Below the pieces are notes generated by a model, which saw only the letters and a list, made by a program, of their open reading frames with translations, was not told the DNA's origin and searched no databases. The translations under genes were made by a program, and so were the position numbers. From Williamsia faeni (GTDB lineage: Bacteria > Actinomycetota > Actinomycetes > Mycobacteriales > Mycobacteriaceae): a stretch of 64,000 nucleotides of DNA. Below, piece by piece: positions 1 to 8,114 of this stretch (its first letter is position 1; the number at the start of each line of letters is the position of its first letter). Where the stretch lies: NCBI GenBank assembly GCA_003202005.1, contig QJJF01000001.1:155099-219098 (forward strand). The letters are read 5' to 3'.

Positions 1-636
1 GCACAGCGCACCATCGCCGAGGGCCAGGACTTCTACCGCGACCTCAAGGGTCGGTTGGCACGCTACGGCCGGGGTCAGGAAGATCTGCAGATCCTTCCGG
101 GCATCGTGCCGTTCATCGCAAGCACGGAGAAGGAAGCCCTCGCTCTCGAGCGGGAGTTCACCGATCTCATCTCCCCCGACTACGCACTCCGCCAGATCTC
201 GAACATCTTCAATGTCGACCTCACCGGCCTCTCGCTCGACGCACAGCTCCCCGAGCTGCCGCCGGAGTCGGAGATCGAGGGTATGAAGAGCCGGTCGACC
301 CTGGTGCGTCAGCTCGCCGCCGACGGCAACCTGACCATTCGTGAACTCATCGGACAGCTCGGCGGTGGTCGCGGTCACCGCAGCATCGCCGGCACACCCG
401 AGCAGATCGCCGACGACCTCATCGCCTGGGTCGACGCCGGCGCAGCCGACGGCTTCAACGTGATGCCGCCGTACCTGCCCGGTGGTCTCGAGGACTTCGT
501 CGATCACGTGGTGCCGATCCTGCAGGCCCGCGGCCGGTTCCGTGAGGACTACACCTCGTCGACGCTGCGTGGGCACTACGGGATCGAACTGCCGACAGAC
601 AGCGGTGCTGTTCATAAGGAGACGGCCTCCGTATGA
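1..636 (+). CDS. LLM-class FMN-dependent monooxygenase, C-terminal part (5' end outside window)
   Basis: The reading frame is open from base 1 and ends at 636; a TTG at 55 is internal, so the true start lies upstream of the window. The visible ~211 residues match the C-terminal half of the NtaA/SnaA/DszA branch of bacterial luciferase-like monooxygenases: a GRGHRSIAGTPEQIADDL segment, then a DGFNVMPPYLPGGLEDFVDHVVPIL segment split over about residues 150-178, and a terminal FREDYTSSTLRGHYG. Such enzymes use FMNH2 from a partner reductase to oxidise sulfur, nitrogen or carbon substrates. It overlaps the MFS gene by 4 nt, so the two are probably cotranscribed and the transporter may handle its substrate or product. 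Family assignment is firm; the substrate is unknown. Confidence 0.9.
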   Translation, partial: AQRTIAEGQDFYRDLKGRLARYGRGQEDLQILPGIVPFIASTEKEALALEREFTDLISPDYALRQISNIFNVDLTGLSLDAQLPELPPESEIEGMKSRSTLVRQLAADGNLTIRELIGQLGGGRGHRSIAGTPEQIADDLIAWVDAGAADGFNVMPPYLPGGLEDFVDHVVPILQARGRFREDYTSSTLRGHYGIELPTDSGAVHKETASV

Positions 637-1850
637 CGTCGCTCGACGACCCGAAACCGGGCTCCGTCGAACGACCACTGCGGTCGCTGGCCGGCACCGT
701 CTATTTGCCGGCAGCCGCATACGGGATCGGGCAGGGGGCGGCAGCACCGGTCATCGTGCTGGCCGCCCTCGAACTCGGCGCGTCGGCTGCGGTCGCCGGG
801 TTGATGGTGGCGATCGTCGGGCTCGGTCAGGTCATCGGTGACACGTGCTCCGGGCAGATCGTCGCCCGGCTCGGCGAGCGCCGGTCGATCATCGGGGCCA
901 GTACGGTTGCCGCGACCGGCGCCCTGGCCTGCCTGTTCGCCGTCGGGGTCTGGATGCTGTGCCTCGGAATCCTGGCGGTGGGCCTGGCCAACGCGGTGTG
1001 GGGTCTGGCCCGTCAGAACTATCTGTCCCTGGCGGTCCCGTTTGAGTGGCGTGCCCGGGCGATGTCGCTGTTCGGCGGCGCCATGCGGCTCGGATTCTTC
1101 ATCGGGCCTCTGATCGGGGCTGCCGCGATCTGGCTGATGGGTATCCGTGGCGGGTTTGTGGTGCAGCTCGTCGCGATCATCGCTGCCGGACTGATGATGG
1201 CCCGCCTCCCGGACCCTCCCGGCGCCGGTGCGGTGCCACAGCCGATGAGCCTCCCAGCGGTGTTCGCGCGCCATCGGCGGTTGCTGTCCACGCTCGGAAC
1301 CGGATCGCTACTTCTCGGAGTCGCGCGAAGTGCGCGAGACGCGATCCTGCCGCTCTGGGCCATCCACATCGGGCTCTCCCCCGCGATCGCCAGTCTCCTC
1401 TTCGGCATCGGTGCAGCTGCCGACGTGTTGTTCGCGTACCCGGCCGGACATCTCATGGACCGGTTCGGCCGGACCGTCGTCGCGGTCCCGTCCATCTCCG
1501 TGCTGGGACTGTCGTATCTGCTGATCCCTTTCACCACAACGGCTTTCACGTTCACCGCCGTTGCCGTGCTGATGGGGATCGGCAACGGCTTCGGCAACGG
1601 GGTGATCATGACGATCGGGGCCGACGTCGCCCCGGAAACCGGACGAGCCGAATTCTTGGCGTCCTGGCGATTGACCCATGACGCCGGCTTCCTCGCCGGC
1701 CCACTGTCAATTGCCGTCTGCGCCGCGTTCTTTCCGCTGTCGGTGGCGGTGTTCGCGGCTGCCGGATTGTCCGCCGTCGGGGCGGTTGTTTTGAAGAAGT
1801 ACGTACCGGAATACACCGGGAAGCGTTCTGCAACTACGAAGGATGGATAA
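633..1850 (+). CDS. MFS transporter
   Basis: A 405-residue, very hydrophobic protein with the length and spacing of a 12-helix major facilitator permease. A loop near residues 85-95 (ARLGERRS) fits the conserved motif between helices 2 and 3, and a related loop (HLMDRFGRT) appears in the second half. The ATG overlaps the stop of the monooxygenase (ATGA), and the SDR gene starts directly after its stop, so the three form one transcription unit. It probably imports or exports a compound handled by the flanking oxidoreductases. The substrate cannot be read from the sequence. Confidence 0.88.
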   Translation: MTSLDDPKPGSVERPLRSLAGTVYLPAAAYGIGQGAAAPVIVLAALELGASAAVAGLMVAIVGLGQVIGDTCSGQIVARLGERRSIIGASTVAATGALACLFAVGVWMLCLGILAVGLANAVWGLARQNYLSLAVPFEWRARAMSLFGGAMRLGFFIGPLIGAAAIWLMGIRGGFVVQLVAIIAAGLMMARLPDPPGAGAVPQPMSLPAVFARHRRLLSTLGTGSLLLGVARSARDAILPLWAIHIGLSPAIASLLFGIGAAADVLFAYPAGHLMDRFGRTVVAVPSISVLGLSYLLIPFTTTAFTFTAVAVLMGIGNGFGNGVIMTIGADVAPETGRAEFLASWRLTHDAGFLAGPLSIAVCAAFFPLSVAVFAAAGLSAVGAVVLKKYVPEYTGKRSATTKDG

Positions 1851-2648
1851 ATGGATCTCGGATTGACCGACAAGCGCGCACTCGTGACCGGTGGCAGCAA
1901 AGGCATCGGCCTTGCCATCGCCCACCAACTGGCGGCCGAAGGTGCCGATGTTGTCATCGCCGCACGTGATCTCGAGGCGCTGAAGCTGGCGGCCGACGAC
2001 ATCGCCGCGAAGTCAGGACGCAAGGTGGTCGGTATCTCCGTCGACACCGGCGACGAGGCCTCGGTCCAGGAGCTGGTGGCCCGCACGGTCACCGAACTCG
2101 GTGGGATCGACATCCTGGTGAACTCGGCGGCGACGCCGTGGAGTGCCGGGAGTCCGACCGATTTCGCGAGTACCACCGACGACGTCGTTCGCCGCGAGGT
2201 CGAGATCAAGGTCCTCGGCTACCTGCGCACCGCACGAGCGGTTGCGCCGCATCTCATCGAGCAGGGATGGGGCCGCATCATCAACATCAGCGGACTCGGT
2301 GCGCGGCACGCGAATTCGATCGCCCAGACCATTCGGAATGTGAGTGTGTCCGCGCTGACCAAGAACCTCGCCGACGAACTGGGGCCGCTGGGCGTCAACG
2401 TCACGGTTGTCCATCCCGGACTCACCCGGACGGCAAAACTGGACGAGCGACTGGCCGCGCAGTCGGCCGAATCCGGTACCCCCGTCGCCGAACTCGAAGA
2501 GGCCCTGGCCACCAACTCCATCCGGCGGATCGTCAACGCCGGAGATGTCGCGGACGTGGTGGCGTTCCTGGCCTCCCCGCGCAGCATCGGGATCACCGGA
2601 GATGCCATCGCGGTCGGTGGAGGCATTCCGGGGCCGGTGTTCTACTGA
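1851..2648 (+). CDS. SDR-family oxidoreductase with degenerate catalytic motif
   Basis: A 265-residue classical short-chain dehydrogenase/reductase fold. The nucleotide-binding TGGSKGIG motif is at residues 13-20, an NSAA motif at about 91-94 and the active-site serine segment NISG at about 145-148. The usual Tyr-x-x-x-Lys pair is missing: the aligned positions read Gln159 and Asn163 (QTIRN), followed by the standard SALTKNLADELGP helix. NAD(P) binding is likely, but normal hydride-transfer chemistry is doubtful. The ATG directly follows the MFS stop codon, so it is the third gene of that operon. It converges on the SnoaL-like gene with only 10 bp between stop codons. Confidence 0.85.
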   Translation: MDLGLTDKRALVTGGSKGIGLAIAHQLAAEGADVVIAARDLEALKLAADDIAAKSGRKVVGISVDTGDEASVQELVARTVTELGGIDILVNSAATPWSAGSPTDFASTTDDVVRREVEIKVLGYLRTARAVAPHLIEQGWGRIINISGLGARHANSIAQTIRNVSVSALTKNLADELGPLGVNVTVVHPGLTRTAKLDERLAAQSAESGTPVAELEEALATNSIRRIVNAGDVADVVAFLASPRSIGITGDAIAVGGGIPGPVFY

Positions 2649-2658
2649 CGTTTCGCCG

Positions 2659-3114
2659 TCAGATCTGTCCGGTGGCGTCGTACATCCAGGACATGTCGGA
2701 AGCGGCCAGCGTTTCCATCCAGTCCGGCGGGGCTGTGGATGCCAGGCCACCGAAGTCCCAGTAGTCCTTCCAGAGCGTGATCTTCCCGTCGATGACCTTG
2801 TGGACGGTCACGAAGGCGAGTGTCGCGCTCTCACCGGTGGTCCAGGTCCAGGTTTCGCTGTGCTCGTACATCACATCGGTTCCGTTGGAGATCAGGAGCC
2901 CGTCGTAGTTGATGTAGTCGGCCAGTGGCTCAATACCCACTTTGAGCCGTTTGACGATGTCCTCGGGCCCGCGCGCTGCTGCGGCGGGCCCGAGCGGCAT
3001 GTCGACGTAGATGCAGTCGTCCGACACAAATCCCTTGATCCCCTCCCAATCCCGCTTGCTCAACGCCGCCCAGAGACCCAGGACTATGGACTTGTTGTCA
3101 TCTGACACTCTCAT
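2659..3114 (-). CDS. SnoaL-like / limonene-epoxide-hydrolase-like protein
   Basis: A 151-residue NTF2-fold protein. The helix DNKSIVLGLWAALSKRDWEG, the acidic FVSDDCIYVDMPLGP strand and the C-terminal GKITLWKDYWD strand match the SnoaL/limonene-1,2-epoxide hydrolase group. The last Asp of the epoxide hydrolase Asp-Arg-Asp triad is present in DYWD, but the central Arg region reads MYEHSET, so epoxide hydrolysis is not assured; an isomerase, cyclase or binding role is possible. The ATG at 3114 was chosen because the family fold begins there; a longer open frame upstream has no family resemblance. The start lies inside the 3' end of the amidohydrolase gene (17-nt overlap), which implies translational coupling. 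Confidence 0.75.
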   Translation of the reverse strand: MRVSDDNKSIVLGLWAALSKRDWEGIKGFVSDDCIYVDMPLGPAAAARGPEDIVKRLKVGIEPLADYINYDGLLISNGTDVMYEHSETWTWTTGESATLAFVTVHKVIDGKITLWKDYWDFGGLASTAPPDWMETLAASDMSWMYDATGQI

Positions 3115-4867
3115 ACCTCGTTTCAGTTGTTCGTGCCGGCAGGAATCGGCCGATTCGTTTGTGCCCGAGCTCATTTGCCGGGCGTCCGCCGGTGAACACG
3201 GTCTCGCCGTTGACCATGACGGTGCGGACGGTGTTGTCGTTGCGGTTGACCATCCGCGACAGACCGCCGAACTGCTCGACCTCGGCCTCTCGGTAGTCCT
3301 CGAGCGAGGCGTCGAGATACTCCGGATCGAGCAGGAACAGGTCGGCCCGATCACCGACGCGTAGATGCCCGGCGTCGATGCCGTACCAGTCGGCGAGTTC
3401 GCCGGTCAGGCGATGCACCGCGTGTTCGACAGTCATGAACGGCTCGCCGGCCTCGGCAGCCGAATGCACGTGCCGCAGTAGGCGCAGTCCGAAGTTGTAG
3501 AACGCCATGCTGCGCAGGTGCGCGCCGGCATCGGAGAATCCGATCTGGATCCCGGCGTCCTTCGCGAGCTTCTTGAGAAGTTCGGGCCGATGGTTGGAAA
3601 TGGTTGTGCGCCAACGCACCTTGGTCCCGTGCTCGAGAAGCAGATCGAGGTACGCGTCGACCGGATGGAGGCCGCCGCGGTCGAGACCGACCTGACCGAA
3701 GGTCTTCCCGACCACGGCGCTGTCCGGGCACTCGACGATCTCGGCATCGAAGAAGTCCCGATGCCAGACCCGTGGTCCGTACTTCTTGTCGTAGTCCTTA
3801 CGGAACGCGCGGCGATAATTCTCGTCGCGCATCAGCTCGTTGCGATCGATCTCGCCCTGCAGGTGCAGCGCCGCGGCGCCGGACCCGAACTCCTCGAACA
3901 CGGCGAGTTCCATGCCGTCGGCATACACCTCGAACGGAACCGGCAGGTGCTGCCACCGGAAGTCGGCGCCGAGCCGATTGACTGCCCGCGCAATGGGACC
4001 CATCGCGTGGATCACCTCCGGACGAGCCTTGATGTCGGCCGCGGAGAGCAGGCTCGTCTTCAGTTTCGGCCGTCCCAAACCCAGCGACGTGAGCACCTGC
4101 GACAGCACATTGAGCGGGCGTGAGATGTCCGGACCGGACTGCAGCACTCGCGACCGCTTCCGCAGAATCGCGTTGAGCCGGCGCAACTCCCGGCGCTTCG
4201 CATACGTCGACGGGAGCGTCCGCGACCGGCAGACGTCACCGTCGAGCTTGTCGAAGAGGAGTTGCTGCGACGACAACCCCAGGAAGCCCGCATCCAGCGC
4301 CTCGGTGAGCAGGCGTTCCATCCGGAGTTGCTCCACCGCCGTGGGCGTGACGTCATCTCGGGTGGCGCGGTCGAGGCCCATCGTCGCGGCACGGATGTCG
4401 GAATGGCCGATGAAGGCCGCAATGTTAGGGCCCAGTGCCAGCGACTCGAGCGCTTCGACGTACTCGCCGGCGTTCCCCCACGTCTTGTGTTGTTCGACGC
4501 CGCTGATGACATGCTGCCGCGGGATCGCCTCGACGCGTCCGAACAGGTCACCGGCGACATCGGCGTCCACGTGGATCGTCGAGAGCGAGCAGGATCCCAG
4601 CAGCACCGTGGTGACGCCGTGGCGCAGCGATTCGCTCAGGCCCGGACCGCCGAGCACCTCGATGTCGTAGTGCGTGTGGATGTCGACCATCCCGGGCAGG
4701 ACCCACAGATCCGACGCATCGACGACGTCGGTGCAGCCTTCGGTGTCGAGGGGCTCTGCAGAGATCTCCACGATGCGGCCATCGCGGATCCCGATGTCGC
4801 GGACGTGCGAAGGGGCGCCGGTGCCGTCAAACCATCGCCCGCGACGGATCACTGTGTCGTAGCTCAT
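3098..4867 (-). CDS. Amidohydrolase, N-acyl-D-amino-acid deacylase family
   Basis: A 589-residue amidohydrolase of the D-aminoacylase type. The N-terminal beta-sandwich (DTVIRRGRWFDGTG) leads to the metal-binding VLPGMVDIHTHYD segment near residue 60 with the HxH pair, then GVTTVLLGSCS, and a late GFSDAGAHL motif (about residue 470) that supplies the catalytic Asp. A C-terminal composite sheet carries VGDRADLFLLDP and TVMVNGETVFTGG. Members remove acyl groups from N-acyl-D-amino acids or related amides in the cytoplasm using zinc. It precedes and overlaps the SnoaL-like gene and lies downstream of the flavoprotein reductase on the same strand. Actual substrate unknown. Confidence 0.85.
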   Translation of the reverse strand: MSYDTVIRRGRWFDGTGAPSHVRDIGIRDGRIVEISAEPLDTEGCTDVVDASDLWVLPGMVDIHTHYDIEVLGGPGLSESLRHGVTTVLLGSCSLSTIHVDADVAGDLFGRVEAIPRQHVISGVEQHKTWGNAGEYVEALESLALGPNIAAFIGHSDIRAATMGLDRATRDDVTPTAVEQLRMERLLTEALDAGFLGLSSQQLLFDKLDGDVCRSRTLPSTYAKRRELRRLNAILRKRSRVLQSGPDISRPLNVLSQVLTSLGLGRPKLKTSLLSAADIKARPEVIHAMGPIARAVNRLGADFRWQHLPVPFEVYADGMELAVFEEFGSGAAALHLQGEIDRNELMRDENYRRAFRKDYDKKYGPRVWHRDFFDAEIVECPDSAVVGKTFGQVGLDRGGLHPVDAYLDLLLEHGTKVRWRTTISNHRPELLKKLAKDAGIQIGFSDAGAHLRSMAFYNFGLRLLRHVHSAAEAGEPFMTVEHAVHRLTGELADWYGIDAGHLRVGDRADLFLLDPEYLDASLEDYREAEVEQFGGLSRMVNRNDNTVRTVMVNGETVFTGGRPANELGHKRIGRFLPARTTETRYESVR

Positions 4868-4974
4868 TGTCGGATTACAACCCAGCCCGGCGGGTCACGT
4901 CAGTCGAATCACCAAGCCGGCGGAAAGTTGCCGAAGCTTGTTGGCATAGTGCAAATAATCCTGAGGTCCGGTCG

Positions 4975-6129
4975 TCAGGCCGGTGCCGGTTTGTGGTCGG
5001 CGACGAGCTTTTCGGCCAGCTCGTAATCGTCGTCGCTGTTGTATGTCAGGCCGCCGACGGTCACCCCGGCACTCTGGTACCAGACCACAAAGCCGCCGTC
5101 CCGTTCGACGAGGTGCGCGGTGTCGAAGCCGTCACCCCAGGCGGCGTACTTGAGCGTGTGATCGCCGATGGTCGTAAAGAAACCCGGCACCGCATCCCAC
5201 GATCGTGAGACCCCGGCAGCGGTCGCGCCGGCGATCTCCCCCTGGTCCACGGCGTCCTGCCAGTGCTCGGTCGCGATCCGGCGCCCGGCCGTCGAGTTGT
5301 GGGCGATGGCCACATCGCCGACTGCAAGTATCGCGTCGGAACTCGTGCGCATGTGCTCGTCGACGACGATGCGGCCATCCTCCAGATCCAACCCCGCGGC
5401 CTCTGCGATGTCGGTGCAGGGAGTGATGCCGGTCGCCGCGAGAATCAGGTCGGAGTCGATCCGGACACCGTCATCGAGGGTCACGGCGTCCGGTTCCATC
5501 CGTGTGACAGCGGGACCACCGACATACCGGACACCGGCGTCGTCGAGCATCGTGAGAATGCGCGCACCGGCGTCAGGGCCGAGTCGAGGAGCCTGCGGAA
5601 CCTGCTCGGGAGCAACCACAGTCGTGGCAACACCACGAGCGGCCAGCGACGCCGCCGCCTCGCAGCCGATGAATCCGGCTCCGATGACCACGGCCGAACT
5701 GGCCTGGCTCGCCGCGGTGCGCAGAGTCGCCGCCTCGGCGAACGACCGGAGCAACAGTGCGTGCTCGCCACCGGGGACCGGTAGCGGCGTCGGGCGAGCA
5801 CCCGTCGCGATGATCGCGGTCTGGAAGTCGATGGTCTCGCTCGTCGAGAGTCCGGCAGTCCGGGCGCCGGAATCAAGGCCCACAACTGTTGTGCCGGTAT
5901 GGATCTCGATGTTGCGTTCGCTGTACCAGTCCGGTGGATGCTGGGTGATGTCGTCGAACTCGCTCTCGCCCCGGAGAAAGTCCTTGCTCAGCGGCGGCCG
6001 GAAGTACGGCGCATCCGTGTCGGTCGTGACGATCAGGACCCGTCCACCGCCGCCGTTGTCGCGGTAGCTTTCCGCCGCCGAGATCGCTCCAGGCCCGCTG
6101 CCGATGATCAATACCTCGCAACTGTCCAT
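4975..6129 (-). CDS. FAD/NAD(P)-dependent oxidoreductase, ferredoxin-reductase-like
   Basis: A 384-residue pyridine nucleotide-disulfide-type flavoprotein. The FAD dinucleotide motif IGSGPGAISAAES lies at about 9-21, a PYFRPPLSK segment typical of ferredoxin/putidaredoxin reductases at about 41-49, the NAD(H) motif VVIGAGFIGCEAAASLA at about 147-163, and the second FAD motif AVGDVA near 270. It lacks the full-length C-terminal reductase domain of about 400-residue relatives. It would transfer electrons from NAD(P)H to a ferredoxin or rubredoxin feeding an oxygenase. No ferredoxin gene is adjacent. It is divergent from the VOC gene and upstream of the amidohydrolase. Confidence 0.82.
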   Translation of the reverse strand: MDSCEVLIIGSGPGAISAAESYRDNGGGGRVLIVTTDTDAPYFRPPLSKDFLRGESEFDDITQHPPDWYSERNIEIHTGTTVVGLDSGARTAGLSTSETIDFQTAIIATGARPTPLPVPGGEHALLLRSFAEAATLRTAASQASSAVVIGAGFIGCEAAASLAARGVATTVVAPEQVPQAPRLGPDAGARILTMLDDAGVRYVGGPAVTRMEPDAVTLDDGVRIDSDLILAATGITPCTDIAEAAGLDLEDGRIVVDEHMRTSSDAILAVGDVAIAHNSTAGRRIATEHWQDAVDQGEIAGATAAGVSRSWDAVPGFFTTIGDHTLKYAAWGDGFDTAHLVERDGGFVVWYQSAGVTVGGLTYNSDDDYELAEKLVADHKPAPA

Positions 6130-6146
6130 GTCTGTGGCGTACCCGA

Positions 6147-6215
6147 TTCACCCGGCGGTGAACATTGAGGACCGTCTGTGTCCGCAATAGTTGCGACAGT
6201 GGTGAAAGACACCAC
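6147..6215. promoter_or_regulatory. Two inverted repeats in a divergent promoter region
   Basis: The 110-bp space between the divergent flavoprotein and VOC genes holds two short dyads. TTCACC and GGTGAA arms with a 4-nt spacer are at 6147-6162. GTGGTG and CACCAC arms with a 5-nt spacer are at 6199-6215. Their place between two divergent starts fits regulator binding, but the regulator is unknown and no regulator gene lies in this cluster. Confidence 0.35.
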
Positions 6216-6239
6216 AACAACCGATCACGAGGAAGAATC

Positions 6240-6611
6240 ATGGACTGGACACTCGAATTGGTCATCTTGCCCGTCACCGACGTCGACCGGGCGAGGGATT
6301 TCTACAAGAAGGTCGGCTTCAACGTCGACTTCGATCAGGTCGTCTCCGACGAGGTTCGATTCGTCCAGATGACCCCGCCCGGTTCGGCTTGTTCCATCGC
6401 CTTCGGCAACGGCGTCACCGACGCCGAACCCGGCTCGGTGAAGGGCCTGCAGATCTGCGTCTCCGACATCAATAAGGCCCACGATCACCTGGAATCGGTG
6501 GGCATCGACCCAGGTGATGTGGACATCCAACCATGGGGTCACTTCGTCCGATTCGCCGATCCTGACGGAAACACCTGGGCGGTGCAGTATGTGCCCGCAC
6601 GCTATGCCTGA
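6240..6611 (+). CDS. VOC-family (glyoxalase/dioxygenase-fold) protein
   Basis: A 123-residue single-module vicinal oxygen chelate protein: LELVILPVTDVDRARDFYKK at the N terminus, a central GLQICVSDINKAHDHL, and a terminal GHFVRFADPDGNTWAVQYVP. Two such beta-alpha-beta-beta-beta modules form a metal site in glyoxalase, fosfomycin-resistance and extradiol dioxygenase families; the C-terminal DPDGN turn is a hallmark. The ATG at 6240 was chosen over an upstream GTG because a good ribosome binding site (GAGGAAGA) precedes it and the fold starts there. It is divergent from the flavoprotein gene and followed 54 bp later by the glutamine-synthetase-like gene. Substrate unknown. Confidence 0.82.
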   Translation: MDWTLELVILPVTDVDRARDFYKKVGFNVDFDQVVSDEVRFVQMTPPGSACSIAFGNGVTDAEPGSVKGLQICVSDINKAHDHLESVGIDPGDVDIQPWGHFVRFADPDGNTWAVQYVPARYA

Positions 6612-6665
6612 CCCGACTGACCCTGTTCCACACCGCGCGAGTGTTGTCCGGCGCAAACTGGTTGC

Positions 6666-7979
6666 ATGGCAGCTTTCGCATATGACTTCGTCATAGGCAC
6701 CGTCGTCAACCCGGCCGGCCTCATCCTCGCCAAGACGATTCCGGCGTCGCGGTTGACGGCGTTTTCCGAGGCCGGGCTCGGGGCCGGCCTGAGCTGGCAC
6801 GGGTTCGCCATCGACCAGGTCGGTATCGCCTTCAACGACGACATCGGGGTGGTCGGCGATCACCGGATCCTGGCCGATCACGATGCGCTGCGGACCCTTG
6901 GCGACGGGGTCGCCTGGGTGCCCGGCTCGTTCTACGACCAGCAGACCCGGCCCGTTCTCAGCTGCAGTCGCGGCACGCTGCGCCGGATCGAAGACCGACT
7001 GGCGGACACCGGATTGACCGCCCGAATCGGGCACGAGATCGAGTTCTTCCTGGTCGGACCGGACGGCGCCCAGTTACCATCCGCGTTGTGGGCGCAGTAC
7101 GGCCTGGCCGGGGTTCTCGAACACGAGACATTCATTCGCGATGTGACCACCTCCGCCGGTCTCGCCGGAATCGGCATCGAACAATTCCATCCCGAGTACG
7201 GACCCAATCAGTTCGAGTTGTCGCTCGCCCCACAGTCGCCGGTGGCGGCGGCCGATCAGCTGGTGCTGACCAAACTGGTGCTCGGTCGGACCGCACGCAA
7301 GTACGGTCTGCGGGTCAGCTTCTCCCCGGTCCCTTTCGCGGGCACGGTGGGTTCGGGTGCACACCAGCACTTCTCGCTGTCCGACGATTCCGGTTCATTG
7401 TTCGAGGGTGGTGACGGACCGTCGGGGATGACGCGACGGGGCCGGCATATCGTGGCCGGTCTGGTGGACGGGCTACCGGAAGCGCAAGCGATCCTCTGCG
7501 GCTCTGTGGTCTCGGGGCTGCGCATGAAGCCCGGCCATTGGGCAGGCGCATACACCTGTTGGGGCACCGAAAACCGTGAGGCGGCCATCCGGTTTCTCCC
7601 CGCCGGACCAGGAAAACCGCACGGCGCCAACGTCGAAGTCAAAGTCATCGACCCGTCGGCGAACCCCTATTTCGCCTCGGCGGCCATCCTCGCGCTCGCG
7701 CTGGACGGACTCGATCGAGAATCCGCGTTGCCCCCGGAAACAACGGTCGACCCGGCCACCCTCACCGCGGAAGAACGCGCCGCCGCGGGCACCGCGCTCC
7801 TGCCATCCGACCAGGGATCGGCGCTCGCCGCGCTCGACGGTTCGACGCGGTTGCGGGCCGCCCTCGGCGACCAGGCCGTCGATGCCATTCTCGCCGTCCG
7901 CCGCTACGAGAACGACAACTTCGGCGACCTCCCACCCGAGGCACTCACCGACCGCTTCCGCATGGCGTGGAGCGTCTGA
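6666..7979 (+). CDS. Glutamine-synthetase-family ligase (probable gamma-glutamyl-amine ligase)
   Basis: A 437-residue member of the glutamine synthetase superfamily. Metal/glutamate ligands are recognisable: GHEIEFF at about 122-128, EYGPNQFELSL near 177-187, GSGAHQHFSL near 229-238, KPGHWAGAYTCWGTENREAAIRF near 290-312 (given here only as the landmark KPGHW...ENREAAIRF), and VIDPSANPYFA near 325-335. It is not the housekeeping GlnA: the N terminus is divergent and it sits in a catabolic patch. Relatives gamma-glutamylate amines, polyamines, aniline or isopropylamine for degradation; that role here is inferred from the neighbouring reductase, VOC protein and amidohydrolase. It likely shares a transcript with the VOC gene. 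Confidence 0.8.
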   Translation: MAAFAYDFVIGTVVNPAGLILAKTIPASRLTAFSEAGLGAGLSWHGFAIDQVGIAFNDDIGVVGDHRILADHDALRTLGDGVAWVPGSFYDQQTRPVLSCSRGTLRRIEDRLADTGLTARIGHEIEFFLVGPDGAQLPSALWAQYGLAGVLEHETFIRDVTTSAGLAGIGIEQFHPEYGPNQFELSLAPQSPVAAADQLVLTKLVLGRTARKYGLRVSFSPVPFAGTVGSGAHQHFSLSDDSGSLFEGGDGPSGMTRRGRHIVAGLVDGLPEAQAILCGSVVSGLRMKPGHWAGAYTCWGTENREAAIRFLPAGPGKPHGANVEVKVIDPSANPYFASAAILALALDGLDRESALPPETTVDPATLTAEERAAAGTALLPSDQGSALAALDGSTRLRAALGDQAVDAILAVRRYENDNFGDLPPEALTDRFRMAWSV

Positions 7980-8032
7980 CGGTGGCTCCGGTCACCGCAA
8001 CGTGAAGCCGCTCCCTTGACCCCCAAACGAGA

Positions 8033-8110
8033 AATTCGCTCCACGTGTTTCGATTCGCTCCACTTCCTGCACACTGGAAATGGAGCGAATCGAAATAGGT
8101 GGAGCGGATT
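8033..8110. repeat. Palindromic repeat family E, copy 1
   Basis: An imperfect inverted repeat of about 78 bp. The left arm contains TTCGCTCCAC and GATTCGCTCCA; the right arm returns TGGAGCGAATC and GTGGAGCGGAT, with a short loop around 8067-8076. It can fold into a cruciform or hairpin with arms of about 33 nt. It ends 4 bp from the stop codon of the AbiEi-like gene. A second copy in the same orientation is at 9153-9238, just beyond the gene's 5' end. Confidence 0.85.
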
Positions 8111-8114
8111 CGGC

